Shown here piece by piece: positions 7,396 to 14,492 of a stretch of 33,691 nt of DNA. This DNA comes from Streptomyces afghaniensis 772 (GTDB lineage Bacteria > Actinomycetota > Actinomycetes > Streptomycetales > Streptomycetaceae): NCBI GenBank assembly GCA_000415505.1, contig KE354236.1, positions 1-33,691 of the forward strand, in the 5' to 3' direction. Under the pieces are notes generated by a model. The model had not been told where the DNA came from. It was given only the letters and a program-made list of their open reading frames with translations, and did no database searches. The translations under genes and the position numbers were made by a program. Each line of letters starts with the position of its first letter. The stretch's first letter is position 1.

Positions 7396-7824
7396 ATGTA
7401 CCGAGGTACGACGGCACGGACCGTGGTTTCGATCCTCGCCGCCGTCCTGCTCGCCCTCCAGCTCTTCGCACCGACGGCGTCCTTCGCATCCGCGCACACG
7501 CCCAGTGAAGTAGAGGCCAAGGCTCAGCCCGGAACTGAACCTTCCGGCAAGTCTTCGCGCCCCGGAACCAAGCTTTCCGGGAAGGCTCTGCGCGACGAGA
7601 TCGCGAACTGCCGCGCCGGACACCACGGGGGCCCGACCGGCCCCCTGCGGACCCGCGACCGGTTCCACAGCACCGACTCCGCGCCCTCGGCGCCCGATCG
7701 GCACCTGCTGAGGCTCATCCCGCCGACAGCACCGGACCGGGTCACACCCGGCGTCGCGCACGAACGCACGTCGAGATCCTCGGCGTCGCGCACTCCGGCA
7801 GCACTTCAGGTCTTCCGCTGCTGA
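7396..7824 (+). CDS. Small secreted protein of unknown function
   Basis: 142 residues from ATG at 7396, chosen because GAAGGGGGG lies just upstream; an ATG at 7369 in frame sits in the -10 region. Residues 1-33 form a clear Sec signal peptide: basic TTAR, hydrophobic VVSILAAVLLALQLF, and a cleavage-type ending SFASA before HTPS. The mature part is Pro/Ser/Arg/His-rich, contains one NCRAGHHGGPTGPLR segment and ends in FRC, with no recognised domain. It is 80 bases upstream of the carbonic anhydrase gene and behind the same promoter, so it is likely expressed with it. A role in metal or carbon dioxide handling is speculation. Confidence 0.75.
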   Translation: MYRGTTARTVVSILAAVLLALQLFAPTASFASAHTPSEVEAKAQPGTEPSGKSSRPGTKLSGKALRDEIANCRAGHHGGPTGPLRTRDRFHSTDSAPSAPDRHLLRLIPPTAPDRVTPGVAHERTSRSSASRTPAALQVFRC

Positions 7825-7904
7825 GGAACAGAGCAGTTCCATCCCCCACCTCTGTCATGCCCGTCCGACGCGCCCCCACTGCGCGCCAGGAGGAGTCACC
7901 ACTT

Positions 7905-8486
7905 ATGCAACCCCTCATCGACAACGCCCGCATGTTCGGACAGCGCCCTGAGGAGTTCGCCCGCCTCGCCGAGGGCCAGTCCCCCGACGTCCTGTTCATC
8001 ACCTGCTCCGACTCCAGGGTCGTACCGGCCCTGATCACGGGCGCCCGGCCCGGCGAGCTCTTCGAGCTGCGCACCGCGGGCAACATCGTCCCCCCGCACG
8101 CCCTGGAGCACCCCACGTCCGAGGCGGCCACCATCGAGTACGCCGTGGAAGTGCTCGGCGTCAAGGACATCGTGGTCTGCGGCCACTCGCACTGCGGTGC
8201 CGTGGGCGCGGTGGTCCGGGGCGACGACCTCGCCGGCGTGCCGGCGGTGCGCGACTGGCTCGCGCACGCCGCCGAAGAGCCCAAGTGCGAGGACCCGGCC
8301 GACCCGACGGTCGCCGAAGCCGTGCAGAACCACGTCCTCACCCAGGTCCTGCGACTGCGGTCGTACCCGTTCATCGAGCGCCGGCTGGCGGAGGGCCGAC
8401 TCGGCCTGCACGCATGGTTCTACGAAGTGCACACCGGAACCGTGTGGCAGCACCACGCGGAGACCGACACCTTCGAGACCCTGTGA
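7905..8486 (+). CDS. Beta-class carbonic anhydrase
   Basis: 193 residues from ATG at 7905, with AGGAGGAG nine bases upstream; an ATG at 7857 is less likely. It interconverts carbon dioxide and bicarbonate in the cytoplasm. Zinc ligands of the beta class are visible: Cys34 in ITCSDSR, with the Asp36-Arg38 dyad, and His94 and Cys97 in GHSHCGAV. The RTAGN loop is at 56-60. Only eight bases separate its stop from the SulP transporter start, so the two are almost certainly one operon, fitting bicarbonate uptake coupled to interconversion. Confidence 0.96.
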   Translation: MQPLIDNARMFGQRPEEFARLAEGQSPDVLFITCSDSRVVPALITGARPGELFELRTAGNIVPPHALEHPTSEAATIEYAVEVLGVKDIVVCGHSHCGAVGAVVRGDDLAGVPAVRDWLAHAAEEPKCEDPADPTVAEAVQNHVLTQVLRLRSYPFIERRLAEGRLGLHAWFYEVHTGTVWQHHAETDTFETL

Positions 8487-8494
8487 GGGACACC

Positions 8495-9985
8495 ATGACC
8501 AAGTTCCCTTACCTGAGGCAGGACTTCCTCGCCTCCATCGTCGTCTTCCTCGTCGCCGTGCCGCTCTGCATCGGCGTGGCCGTCGCCTCCGGCGTCCCGG
8601 CCGAACTCGGCCTGATCACCGGCATCGTGGGCGGCCTTGTCACCGGCCTCATGCGCGGGAGCAGCCTCCAGGTGTCCGGGCCCGCCGCCGGCATGACCGT
8701 GCTGGTCTTCGAGGCCGTCAGCCAGTTCGGGGTGGCCGCGCTCGGCGTGATCGTACTGATGGCCGGTCTGCTCCAGCTCGCCATGGGCTTCCTCGGGATA
8801 GGCCGCTGGTTCAGGGCGATATCCGTCTCCGTCGTAGAGGGCATGCTCTGCGGCATCGGCCTGGTGATCATCGCCGGGCAGATCTACGCGGCGGCGGGCC
8901 TGAAGGCACCGGAGTCCGGCATCGGCAAGATCGCGGGGCTGCCGGGGGCGTTCACCGACGCGCTGGGCAGCACCGAGGCCATGACCTCGCTCGCGATCGG
9001 CGCGGGCTCCATCGCCGTCATCGTGCTGTGGAAGAAGCTGCCGAAGGCCGTGCAGTCCGTGCCGGGCGCCCTCGCGGCGGTGGTGCTGGCCACGGTCGCC
9101 ACGCTCGCCTTCAGCCTGCCGGTCGCCACGGTCGAGGTGGAGGGCCTGCTCGGCGTCATCCAGCCGCCCGGGACCGAGGCCCTCAGCCAGCTGGCCGGTC
9201 CGGCCATCTGGGGCACGATCATCGCGTTCGCACTGATCGCCTCCGCGGAGAGCCTGTTCAGCGCGGCGGCCGTGGACCGGCTGCACGACGGTCCGCGCAC
9301 CCAGTACAACAAGGAGATGATCGCCCAGGGCGCGGGCAACACCGTGTGCGGTCTGCTCGGCGCGCTGCCCATGACCGCGGTGATCGTCCGCAGCTCGGCG
9401 AACGTCAACGCGGGCGCGAAGACCAAGGCGTCCCGTGTGCTGCACGGCGTGTGGCTGCTGCTGTTCGCCGCCGCGATGCCGTGGGCCCTGGCCCTGATCC
9501 CGCTGCCCGCCCTTGCCGGCATCCTGGTGCACGCGGGCTGGAAGCTGATCCCGTTCCGCCAGGTCGTGGCGCTGTGGCGGGCTCACAAGGGCGAGGCGCT
9601 GATCCTCGTGGTCACCGCCGTGTCGATCGTCGCGGTGAACATGTTCGAGGGTGTCCTGATCGGTCTGGCCCTGTCGGTCGTCAAGACCGCCTGGGAGGCC
9701 TCGCACGTCAAGCTGGAGGTCATCGACAAGGGCGCCGGTCCGATCCAGGCGTACCTGTCGGGCAACGCGACGTTCCTGCGGCTGCCGAAGATCCTCGACA
9801 GCCTGGAGAGCCTGCCCCAGGACCGCCCGGTCGAGCTGGACCTCTCGGGTCTGCACCACCTCGACCACGCCTGCCGCACGGCCCTGGAGAGCTGGGCCGA
9901 ACGCCACAGCGCGACGGGCACGGAGCCGGTGAAGGTCAGGGAGCCGGAGCCGGCACCGGAGGCCGAGAAGGTCACGGCCGCGTAG
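8495..9985 (+). CDS. SulP-family anion (probable bicarbonate) transporter with STAS-like tail
   Basis: 496 residues from ATG at 8495, with GAGGGA upstream. The N-terminus (DFLASIVVFLVAVPLCIGVAVASGVPAELGLITG) is the SulP transporter start, and 10-12 hydrophobic segments extend to about residue 390. The C-terminal 90 residues (about 400-475, VIDKGAGPIQAYLSG then PVELDLSGLHHLDHAC) resemble a short STAS domain. SulP proteins carry sulfate, bicarbonate or dicarboxylates; immediate coupling to a carbonic anhydrase argues for bicarbonate, which is inference. A strong terminator follows the gene, closing the operon. Confidence 0.92.
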   Translation: MTKFPYLRQDFLASIVVFLVAVPLCIGVAVASGVPAELGLITGIVGGLVTGLMRGSSLQVSGPAAGMTVLVFEAVSQFGVAALGVIVLMAGLLQLAMGFLGIGRWFRAISVSVVEGMLCGIGLVIIAGQIYAAAGLKAPESGIGKIAGLPGAFTDALGSTEAMTSLAIGAGSIAVIVLWKKLPKAVQSVPGALAAVVLATVATLAFSLPVATVEVEGLLGVIQPPGTEALSQLAGPAIWGTIIAFALIASAESLFSAAAVDRLHDGPRTQYNKEMIAQGAGNTVCGLLGALPMTAVIVRSSANVNAGAKTKASRVLHGVWLLLFAAAMPWALALIPLPALAGILVHAGWKLIPFRQVVALWRAHKGEALILVVTAVSIVAVNMFEGVLIGLALSVVKTAWEASHVKLEVIDKGAGPIQAYLSGNATFLRLPKILDSLESLPQDRPVELDLSGLHHLDHACRTALESWAERHSATGTEPVKVREPEPAPEAEKVTAA

Positions 9986-10013
9986 TGACGTAGCCGGGAC
10001 TCCGACAGCCCCT

Positions 10014-10048
10014 GGTCCGGGGCGCGCCTCAGCGGCGCGCCCCGGACC
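10014..10048 (+). terminator. Strong hairpin terminator after the SulP gene
   Basis: A perfect 15-bp stem, GGTCCGGGGCGCGCC with its exact complement and a TCAGC loop, begins 28 bases after the SulP stop and is followed by TTCG. There is no long U tract, as is common in Streptomyces. Confidence 0.85.
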
Positions 10049-10149
10049 TTCGCGTGTCCGCCCCAGCTTCCAGGGCATGGCCCCGACCCCGAGTCCAGGC
10101 ATATCGTTACAGCAACAGACGAATCGGACCTCTGGACGGGGAGGTCGGC

Positions 10150-11046
10150 ATGGTCGAAGAGCTGATCGGGGCGGTGGCGGCGGCAGCAGCCGGAGGGCTG
10201 GTCTATCTGGCCTCGGCGGCTCGGGTCGTCAAGCAGTACGAGCGCGGCGTCGTGTTCCGGCTCGGACGGCTGCACGGGGAGGTGCGGCGTCCCGGGTTCA
10301 ACCTGATCGTCCCCGCGGTGGACCGGATGCGTAAGGTCAACCTGCAGATCGTGACCATGCCGGTGCCCGCCCAGGAGGGCATCACGCGGGACAACGTGAC
10401 CGTGCGGGTCGACGCGGTCGTGTACTTCAAGGTCGTGGACCCGGCGGCCGCCGTCGTCAATGTCGAGGACTACCGCTTCGCCGTCTCCCAGATGGCACAG
10501 ACCTCCCTGCGCTCGATCATCGGCAAGAGCGAACTGGACGACCTCCTGTCCAACCGGGAGAAGCTCAACCAGGGCCTGGAGCTGATGATCGACAGCCCGG
10601 CCGTGGAGTGGGGCGTCACGATCGACCGTGTGGAGATCAAGGACGTGTCCCTCCCGGACACCATGAAGCGCTCCATGGCCCGCCAGGCCGAGGCCGACCG
10701 TGAGCGGCGAGCCCGGCTGATCAACGCCGACGCCGAGTACCAGGCCTCGAAGAAGCTGGCCCAGGCCGCTCACCAGATGGCCGACACGCCCTCCGCGCTC
10801 CAGCTCCGCCTGCTCCAGACGGTCATGGCCGTGGCGGCGGAGAAGAACTCCACGCTGGTGCTGCCCATTCCGGTGGAGCTCCTGCGGTTCCTGGAGAGGG
10901 GTCACCAGGAGGCGGCCCATCAGGAAGGGGCCCAGCAGGAAGCGGCCCATCCGGAGGGGAGCCGGCCGGCACCGGCGTCGGCGGAACACCCCGTCGACAC
11001 GACCGAACAGGCCATCGACGAGCTGCGGCGCGCGGTCGAGCAGTGA
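10150..11046 (+). CDS. SPFH/band-7 (stomatin/prohibitin-like) membrane protein
   Basis: 298 residues from ATG at 10150, with GGGGAGG about six bases upstream. One N-terminal membrane helix (LIGAVAAAAAGGLVYLAS) is followed by the SPFH domain: YERGVVFRLGRLHGEVRRPG, IVPAVDRMRKVNLQ, the slipin-type ITRDNVTVRVDAVVYFKV, and a helical region with SELDDLLSNREKLNQ. Stomatin-like proteins form oligomers in membrane microdomains and often control proteases or channels. Here no NfeD partner gene is adjacent. The C-terminal tail contains two copies of a 10-residue Gln/Glu/His-rich repeat. Monocistronic between two hairpins. Confidence 0.93.
   Translation: MVEELIGAVAAAAAGGLVYLASAARVVKQYERGVVFRLGRLHGEVRRPGFNLIVPAVDRMRKVNLQIVTMPVPAQEGITRDNVTVRVDAVVYFKVVDPAAAVVNVEDYRFAVSQMAQTSLRSIIGKSELDDLLSNREKLNQGLELMIDSPAVEWGVTIDRVEIKDVSLPDTMKRSMARQAEADRERRARLINADAEYQASKKLAQAAHQMADTPSALQLRLLQTVMAVAAEKNSTLVLPIPVELLRFLERGHQEAAHQEGAQQEAAHPEGSRPAPASAEHPVDTTEQAIDELRRAVEQ
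10903..10962 (+). repeat. Two tandem 30-bp units in the SPFH gene tail
   Basis: Units begin at 10903 and 10933 with a period of exactly 30 bases and encode HQEAAHQEGA and QQEAAHPEGS. The copies differ at only a few positions, suggesting a recent duplication. The tail is probably an unstructured, length-variable cytoplasmic segment. Confidence 0.7.
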
Positions 11047-11047
11047 G

Positions 11048-11064
11048 CCACGCTACGCGCGTGG
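11048..11064 (+). terminator. Short hairpin after the SPFH gene
   Basis: CCACGC, loop TACGC, GCGTGG, followed by TTCCC, starting two bases after the stop codon. A six-pair GC-rich stem; a weak terminator or processing site. Confidence 0.4.
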
Positions 11065-11136
11065 TTCCCGTGACCCGCACCAGGTGATAGACACAGCGGG
11101 ATCACAGTTCCTGTCCGCCAGCAGGAAGGTTTCCCC

Positions 11137-12522
11137 ATGACCGAATCCGGTCGTATCGCCACACGACGTCAGGTGCTCGCCGGGACGGGCGCCGTGGGCG
11201 CCGGCATTGCGTTCTCCGGCGCCCTGGCCGAACTCTTCGCCGGCACCGCCGCCGCCCAGCCCCTCGGCCACGGCGGCGGCTACGGCCCGCTCGTCCCCGA
11301 CCCCAAGGGCCTGCTCGACCTGCCGAAAGGTTTCCGCTACCGGGTCCTCTCCCGCGAAGGAGACCCGCTCAGCTCCGGCGAGGGCAAGGTCCCCTCCAAC
11401 CACGACGGCATGTCGGCCTTCGCGGGCAGAGGCGGCCGGGTCCATCTGGTCCGCAACCACGAGAACCGCGCCGACGGCAGGGTCCCCGTCCCGACGGTCG
11501 AGGGCCTCACCTACGATCCGGCGGGCAAGGGCGGCTGCACGGCCCTGACGCTGGACTCCCGCAACAACGTCCTGTCGGAACGCGTCGCGATCGCCGGCAC
11601 GGCCGTGAACTGCGCGGGCGGCCCCACCCCGTGGGGCACCTGGCTGACCTGCGAGGAGACCGAGGACAGGGCGGGCACCAACGGCTACGCCAAGGACCAC
11701 GGCTTCATCTTCGAGGTCGACCCGGTCGATCCGCACCGCACGGGAGCCGTACCGCTGACCGCGATGGGCCGCTTCCAGCACGAGGCGATCGCCGTCGACC
11801 CCCGGCGCGGGGTGGTGTACGAGACCGAGGACGCCTTCCAGAAGCCCTTCGGCCTGTTCTACCGCTTCCTGCCGGACAGGCCACTGGGCGGGCGGGGTTC
11901 GCTGCGCGCGGGCGGCCGGCTCCAGGCCATGCGTGTGCCCGGCGTGCCGGATCTGTCCTCGATCCAGGACATCGGCGCGGAGTTCGACGGCGTCGAGTGG
12001 GTGGACGTACCGGACCCGCAGGCGGCGCAGACGCCGATCCGGCTCCAGGACTTCGGCCGCAGGGGCATCACGCACGCGCAGAAGCTGGAGGGCTGCTACT
12101 GGGGCGGCCGGTCGGTGTACTTCGTGTCGTCGTTCGCCCGCAGCGCGGAGGGGTCGGCGGCCGACCACTTCGGGCAGATCTGGCGCTACGACCCGGACCG
12201 GCGACGGCTCACCCTGGTGATCGTCTTCGGCCCGGACACCGACGTCCAGCTGCCGGGAGAGTCGCCGGACAACATCTGCCTGGCACCCAGCGGCGGCCTC
12301 ATGGTCTGCGAGGACGGCAACGGCGCCCAGCACGTCTACGGCGTCACCCGGCGCGGCGAGGTGTACCCGATGGCCCGGGGCAGCCAGAACATCGGCACCC
12401 CTGAGGAGCCCGAGTGGGGCGAGTTCGCCGGGGTGACCTTCTCGCCCGACGGCGACACGATGTACGTCAACTGCTACACCCCCGGCACCACGTTCGCGGT
12501 GACGGGCCCCTGGCGCCGGTAG
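11137..12522 (+). CDS. Tat-exported PhoX-like (DUF839) phosphatase family protein
   Basis: 461 residues from ATG at 11137, with AGGAAGG upstream. The N-terminus has a twin-arginine signal, TRRQVLAGTG, then a hydrophobic stretch and AAAQPLG near 45, so it should be folded before export. The rest follows the PhoX/DUF839 beta-propeller pattern: LVRNHENR, GGPTPWGTWLTCEETE, KDHGFIFEVDP, HEAIAVDPRRGVVYETED, PDNICLAPSGGLMVCEDG and EFAGVTFSPDGDTMYVNC. PhoX enzymes are calcium/iron-dependent phosphomonoesterases, but many Streptomyces family members have no proven activity. It precedes a PPK2-type kinase gene by 84 bases, hinting at phosphate metabolism. No convincing PHO box was seen. Confidence 0.88.
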   Translation: MTESGRIATRRQVLAGTGAVGAGIAFSGALAELFAGTAAAQPLGHGGGYGPLVPDPKGLLDLPKGFRYRVLSREGDPLSSGEGKVPSNHDGMSAFAGRGGRVHLVRNHENRADGRVPVPTVEGLTYDPAGKGGCTALTLDSRNNVLSERVAIAGTAVNCAGGPTPWGTWLTCEETEDRAGTNGYAKDHGFIFEVDPVDPHRTGAVPLTAMGRFQHEAIAVDPRRGVVYETEDAFQKPFGLFYRFLPDRPLGGRGSLRAGGRLQAMRVPGVPDLSSIQDIGAEFDGVEWVDVPDPQAAQTPIRLQDFGRRGITHAQKLEGCYWGGRSVYFVSSFARSAEGSAADHFGQIWRYDPDRRRLTLVIVFGPDTDVQLPGESPDNICLAPSGGLMVCEDGNGAQHVYGVTRRGEVYPMARGSQNIGTPEEPEWGEFAGVTFSPDGDTMYVNCYTPGTTFAVTGPWRR

Positions 12523-12606
12523 GCCGGCTCTGCTCCCGTCCGGGGCGCCGGGTGCGGAACCCGGCGCACCGGCGGGCGATCGAGGCACAGACCGGAAGGG
12601 GGCCCG

Positions 12607-13491
12607 GTGACGGAGAAGGACAGAAAGAAGCAGGACGGGGACGAGCGCGGGACCTCGCTGCGGGAGCGGCTGCGCCTCCCCGGCGGTGAGCCGGTCGATC
12701 TGTCCCGTCACGACGCCGCCACCACCCCCGGCGGCCCGGACGGCAAGACCGCGGGCAAGGCCGCCACGGTCCGGATCGGCGAGCAGCTCGCCGGCCTTCA
12801 GGAACGGCTGTGGGCGGCGAGCACCGCAGGCGACCGGCGCCGCGTCCTGCTGGTCCTCCAGGGCATGGACACCAGCGGCAAGGGCGGCACGGTCAAGCAC
12901 GTCATCGGCCTGCTCAACCCGGCCGGCTGCCGGATCACGGCGTTCAAGGCACCGACCGCCGAGGAGCGCGCGCACCCCTTCCTGTGGCGCGTGGAGAAGG
13001 CGCTCCCGCTCCCCGGCGAACTGGGCATCTTCGACCGCTCGCACTACGAGGACGTCCTGGTCGCCCGCGTCCGGAACCTCGTGCCACGCGCCATGGCCGA
13101 AAGCCGCTACGAGCGGATCAACCGTTTCGAGCGGTCCCTCGCCGACGACGGTGTGACCCTGGTCAAGTGCTTCCTGCACATCTCCTACGACGAGCAGCGC
13201 CGCCGCCTGCTCAGACGCCTCGACAAGCCGGAGAAGCGCTGGAAGTTCGCCCCGTCCGACATCGACGACCGCGCCCTGTGGCCCGCGTACCAGGACGCAT
13301 ACGAGAGGGCCCTGGAGCACTGCGGCACCTCGTACGCGCCCTGGTACCTGGTCCCGGCCGACCACAAGTGGTACCGCAACTGGGCGGTCAGCACACTGCT
13401 CCTGGAGCACCTGCGGGAGCTGGATCCGCGGTATCCGGAGGCGGACTTCGACGTGGCGGAGTGCCGGAAGCGGCTGCTGCGGGAGTCCTGA
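12607..13491 (+). CDS. PPK2-family polyphosphate kinase / polyphosphate:nucleotide phosphotransferase
   Basis: 294 residues from GTG at 12607, with GGAAGGGGG upstream. PPK2 enzymes transfer phosphate between polyphosphate and nucleotides. Walker A GMDTSGKG is at 86-93 (within LQGMDTSGKGGTVKHV) and the Walker B-like IFDRSHYEDVL at 141-151; a lid region with RLDKPEKRWKF and WYLVPADHKWYRNW follows. A polar N-terminal extension of about 50 residues is present. Nucleotide specificity cannot be read from the sequence. Probably transcribed with the PhoX-like gene. It converges on the SRPBCC gene, with a shared hairpin between. Confidence 0.93.
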   Translation: MTEKDRKKQDGDERGTSLRERLRLPGGEPVDLSRHDAATTPGGPDGKTAGKAATVRIGEQLAGLQERLWAASTAGDRRRVLLVLQGMDTSGKGGTVKHVIGLLNPAGCRITAFKAPTAEERAHPFLWRVEKALPLPGELGIFDRSHYEDVLVARVRNLVPRAMAESRYERINRFERSLADDGVTLVKCFLHISYDEQRRRLLRRLDKPEKRWKFAPSDIDDRALWPAYQDAYERALEHCGTSYAPWYLVPADHKWYRNWAVSTLLLEHLRELDPRYPEADFDVAECRKRLLRES

Positions 13492-13523
13492 CCGGGGCGA
13501 TCGGTCCTGATCCCGGCGGTCAG
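13488..13523. terminator. Bidirectional hairpin shared by convergent PPK2 and SRPBCC genes
   Basis: CTGACCG at 13488-13494 pairs with CGGTCAG at 13517-13523, and inner GGG/CCC pairs extend it past a small bulge. The stem contains the stop codons of both genes, so it could serve transcripts from each side. Confidence 0.5.
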
Positions 13524-14005
13524 GCGGCCAGCAGGGCGTCGATCTGGCCGACGGCCTCCTTCAGGCCCTCCTCCATGCCCATGGAGACCAGCTGCTCCAT
13601 CTGTTCACGGGAGTCGAAGAGGGAGCGCATCTCCATCCGGGTCCCGCCACCGTGCTCGGTGAGCCGCACCGTCACGGACATGGTCGGCATGTCGTCCTTG
13701 GGCTTTCCGTCATCGTCGGCGAAGCCGTCGGTGAACTCCAGGGCCGTCGGCTCGGTGACCGAGGAGACACGCCACCAGCCGCGGTGCCGGTCGCCCTCCG
13801 GGCCGGTCATGAAGTACGTGACCTCTCCGCCGGGGGTCAGGTCGTGCTGCTCCACGGTCGCCGGGTAGGACGGCGGGCCCCACCAGCGCTCCAGCTGCCG
13901 GGGGTCGGCCCACAGCCGCCACACCCGCTCCACCGGGGCGGCGAAGTCGGCGATCAGGGTGAGGGTGAGGTTGTCGAGGTCCTTGTCGACACTGGTGACG
14001 CTCAT
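13520..14005 (-). CDS. SRPBCC/AHSA1-family protein (DUF/Aha1-like START fold)
   Basis: 161 residues from ATG at 14003-14005, which overlaps the ArsR-type gene stop as ATGA. The SRPBCC hallmarks are present: IADFAAPVERVWRLWADPRQLERWWGPP at the start, the central GGEVTYFMTGPEG, and a long C-terminal helix (MGMEEGLKEAVGQIDALL). These proteins form a hydrophobic cavity; family members include lipid carriers, cyclases and chaperone activators, and the ligand here is unknown. An ArsR-SRPBCC pair is a recurring actinobacterial arrangement, with the repressor controlling the pair. Confidence 0.9.
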   Translation of the reverse strand: MSVTSVDKDLDNLTLTLIADFAAPVERVWRLWADPRQLERWWGPPSYPATVEQHDLTPGGEVTYFMTGPEGDRHRGWWRVSSVTEPTALEFTDGFADDDGKPKDDMPTMSVTVRLTEHGGGTRMEMRSLFDSREQMEQLVSMGMEEGLKEAVGQIDALLAA

Positions 14006-14406
14006 CTTCGGGGTCCTTCCGGGGTGTCGTTCTCTTGGTGACCGGGATCTTCCGGCTCTTCGGCACCGGCGTCCTCCGCGAGCAGCCGGGCCATCCGGTC
14101 CACGCGTCCGCGCCATGCCGACTCGAGCTCGTCGAGGGCCTGGCGGGCGCGGCCCACCGCGTCGGGGTCGGTGCGCACGAGCTGCTCCCGTCCGCTGCGC
14201 TGTTTGCTGACGAGACCGGCCCGTTCCAGCACCGCGACGTGCTTCTGCACCGCCGCGAAGCTCATCGGATAGGCCTCGGCCAGCCGCGAGACCGACAGCT
14301 CCCCGCGCACGCAGCGGCGCAGTATGTCCCGCCGTGTGGTGTCGGCCAGGGCGTGGAACAGCCGGTCCACCGTCTCGTCGTTCAGCTCATCCACATCTAC
14401 AACCAT
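14002..14406 (-). CDS. ArsR/SmtB-type winged-helix repressor
   Basis: 134 residues from ATG at 14404-14406 (MVVDVDELND). The winged-helix core is DRLFHALADTTRRDILRRC, then LSVSRLAEAYPMSFAAVQKHVAVLERAGLVSKQRSGREQLVRTDP, i.e. the ArsR recognition helix SFAAVQKHVAVL and wing. There is no metal-binding CxC motif, so it is probably not a metal sensor; ArsR proteins paired with SRPBCC partners often lack it. A tail of about 40 residues is acidic. It overlaps the SRPBCC gene by four bases. A perfect palindrome covers its start codon, strongly suggesting autoregulation. Divergent from the FAD/Rieske gene. Confidence 0.92.
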   Translation of the reverse strand: MVVDVDELNDETVDRLFHALADTTRRDILRRCVRGELSVSRLAEAYPMSFAAVQKHVAVLERAGLVSKQRSGREQLVRTDPDAVGRARQALDELESAWRGRVDRMARLLAEDAGAEEPEDPGHQENDTPEGPRR

Positions 14407-14443
14407 TTGGTTGTACGTTAGCCCTGCCGGCCCCTTCTGTAAA
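14398..14443 (-). promoter_or_regulatory. Promoter and palindromic operator of the ArsR-SRPBCC pair
   Basis: On the minus strand: -35 TTTACA (14443-14438), 17-base spacer, -10 TAACGT (14420-14415), then eight bases to the ATG, with no Shine-Dalgarno, so the mRNA is probably leaderless. TACAACCATTTGGTTGTA at 14398-14415 is a perfect 8-bp-arm palindrome that touches the -10 and contains the start codon. Binding of the ArsR protein there would block transcription. Confidence 0.75.
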
Positions 14444-14492
14444 GCGGCACGTCGGCACACTGAAGCGGGCAGTCAGGGGTACTCGGTGGCTC

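Noticed and set aside
11053..13410. 785-residue minus-strand open frame opposite the PhoX-like and PPK2 genes
   Set aside because: No recognisable motif, spans two well-supported plus-strand genes, and reads as antisense GC-rich shadow.
14093..14492. N-terminal extension of the FAD/Rieske gene starting at 14334
   Set aside because: It would be antisense through the ArsR start and operator and lacks protein-like sequence; the ATG at 14493 fits the family start.
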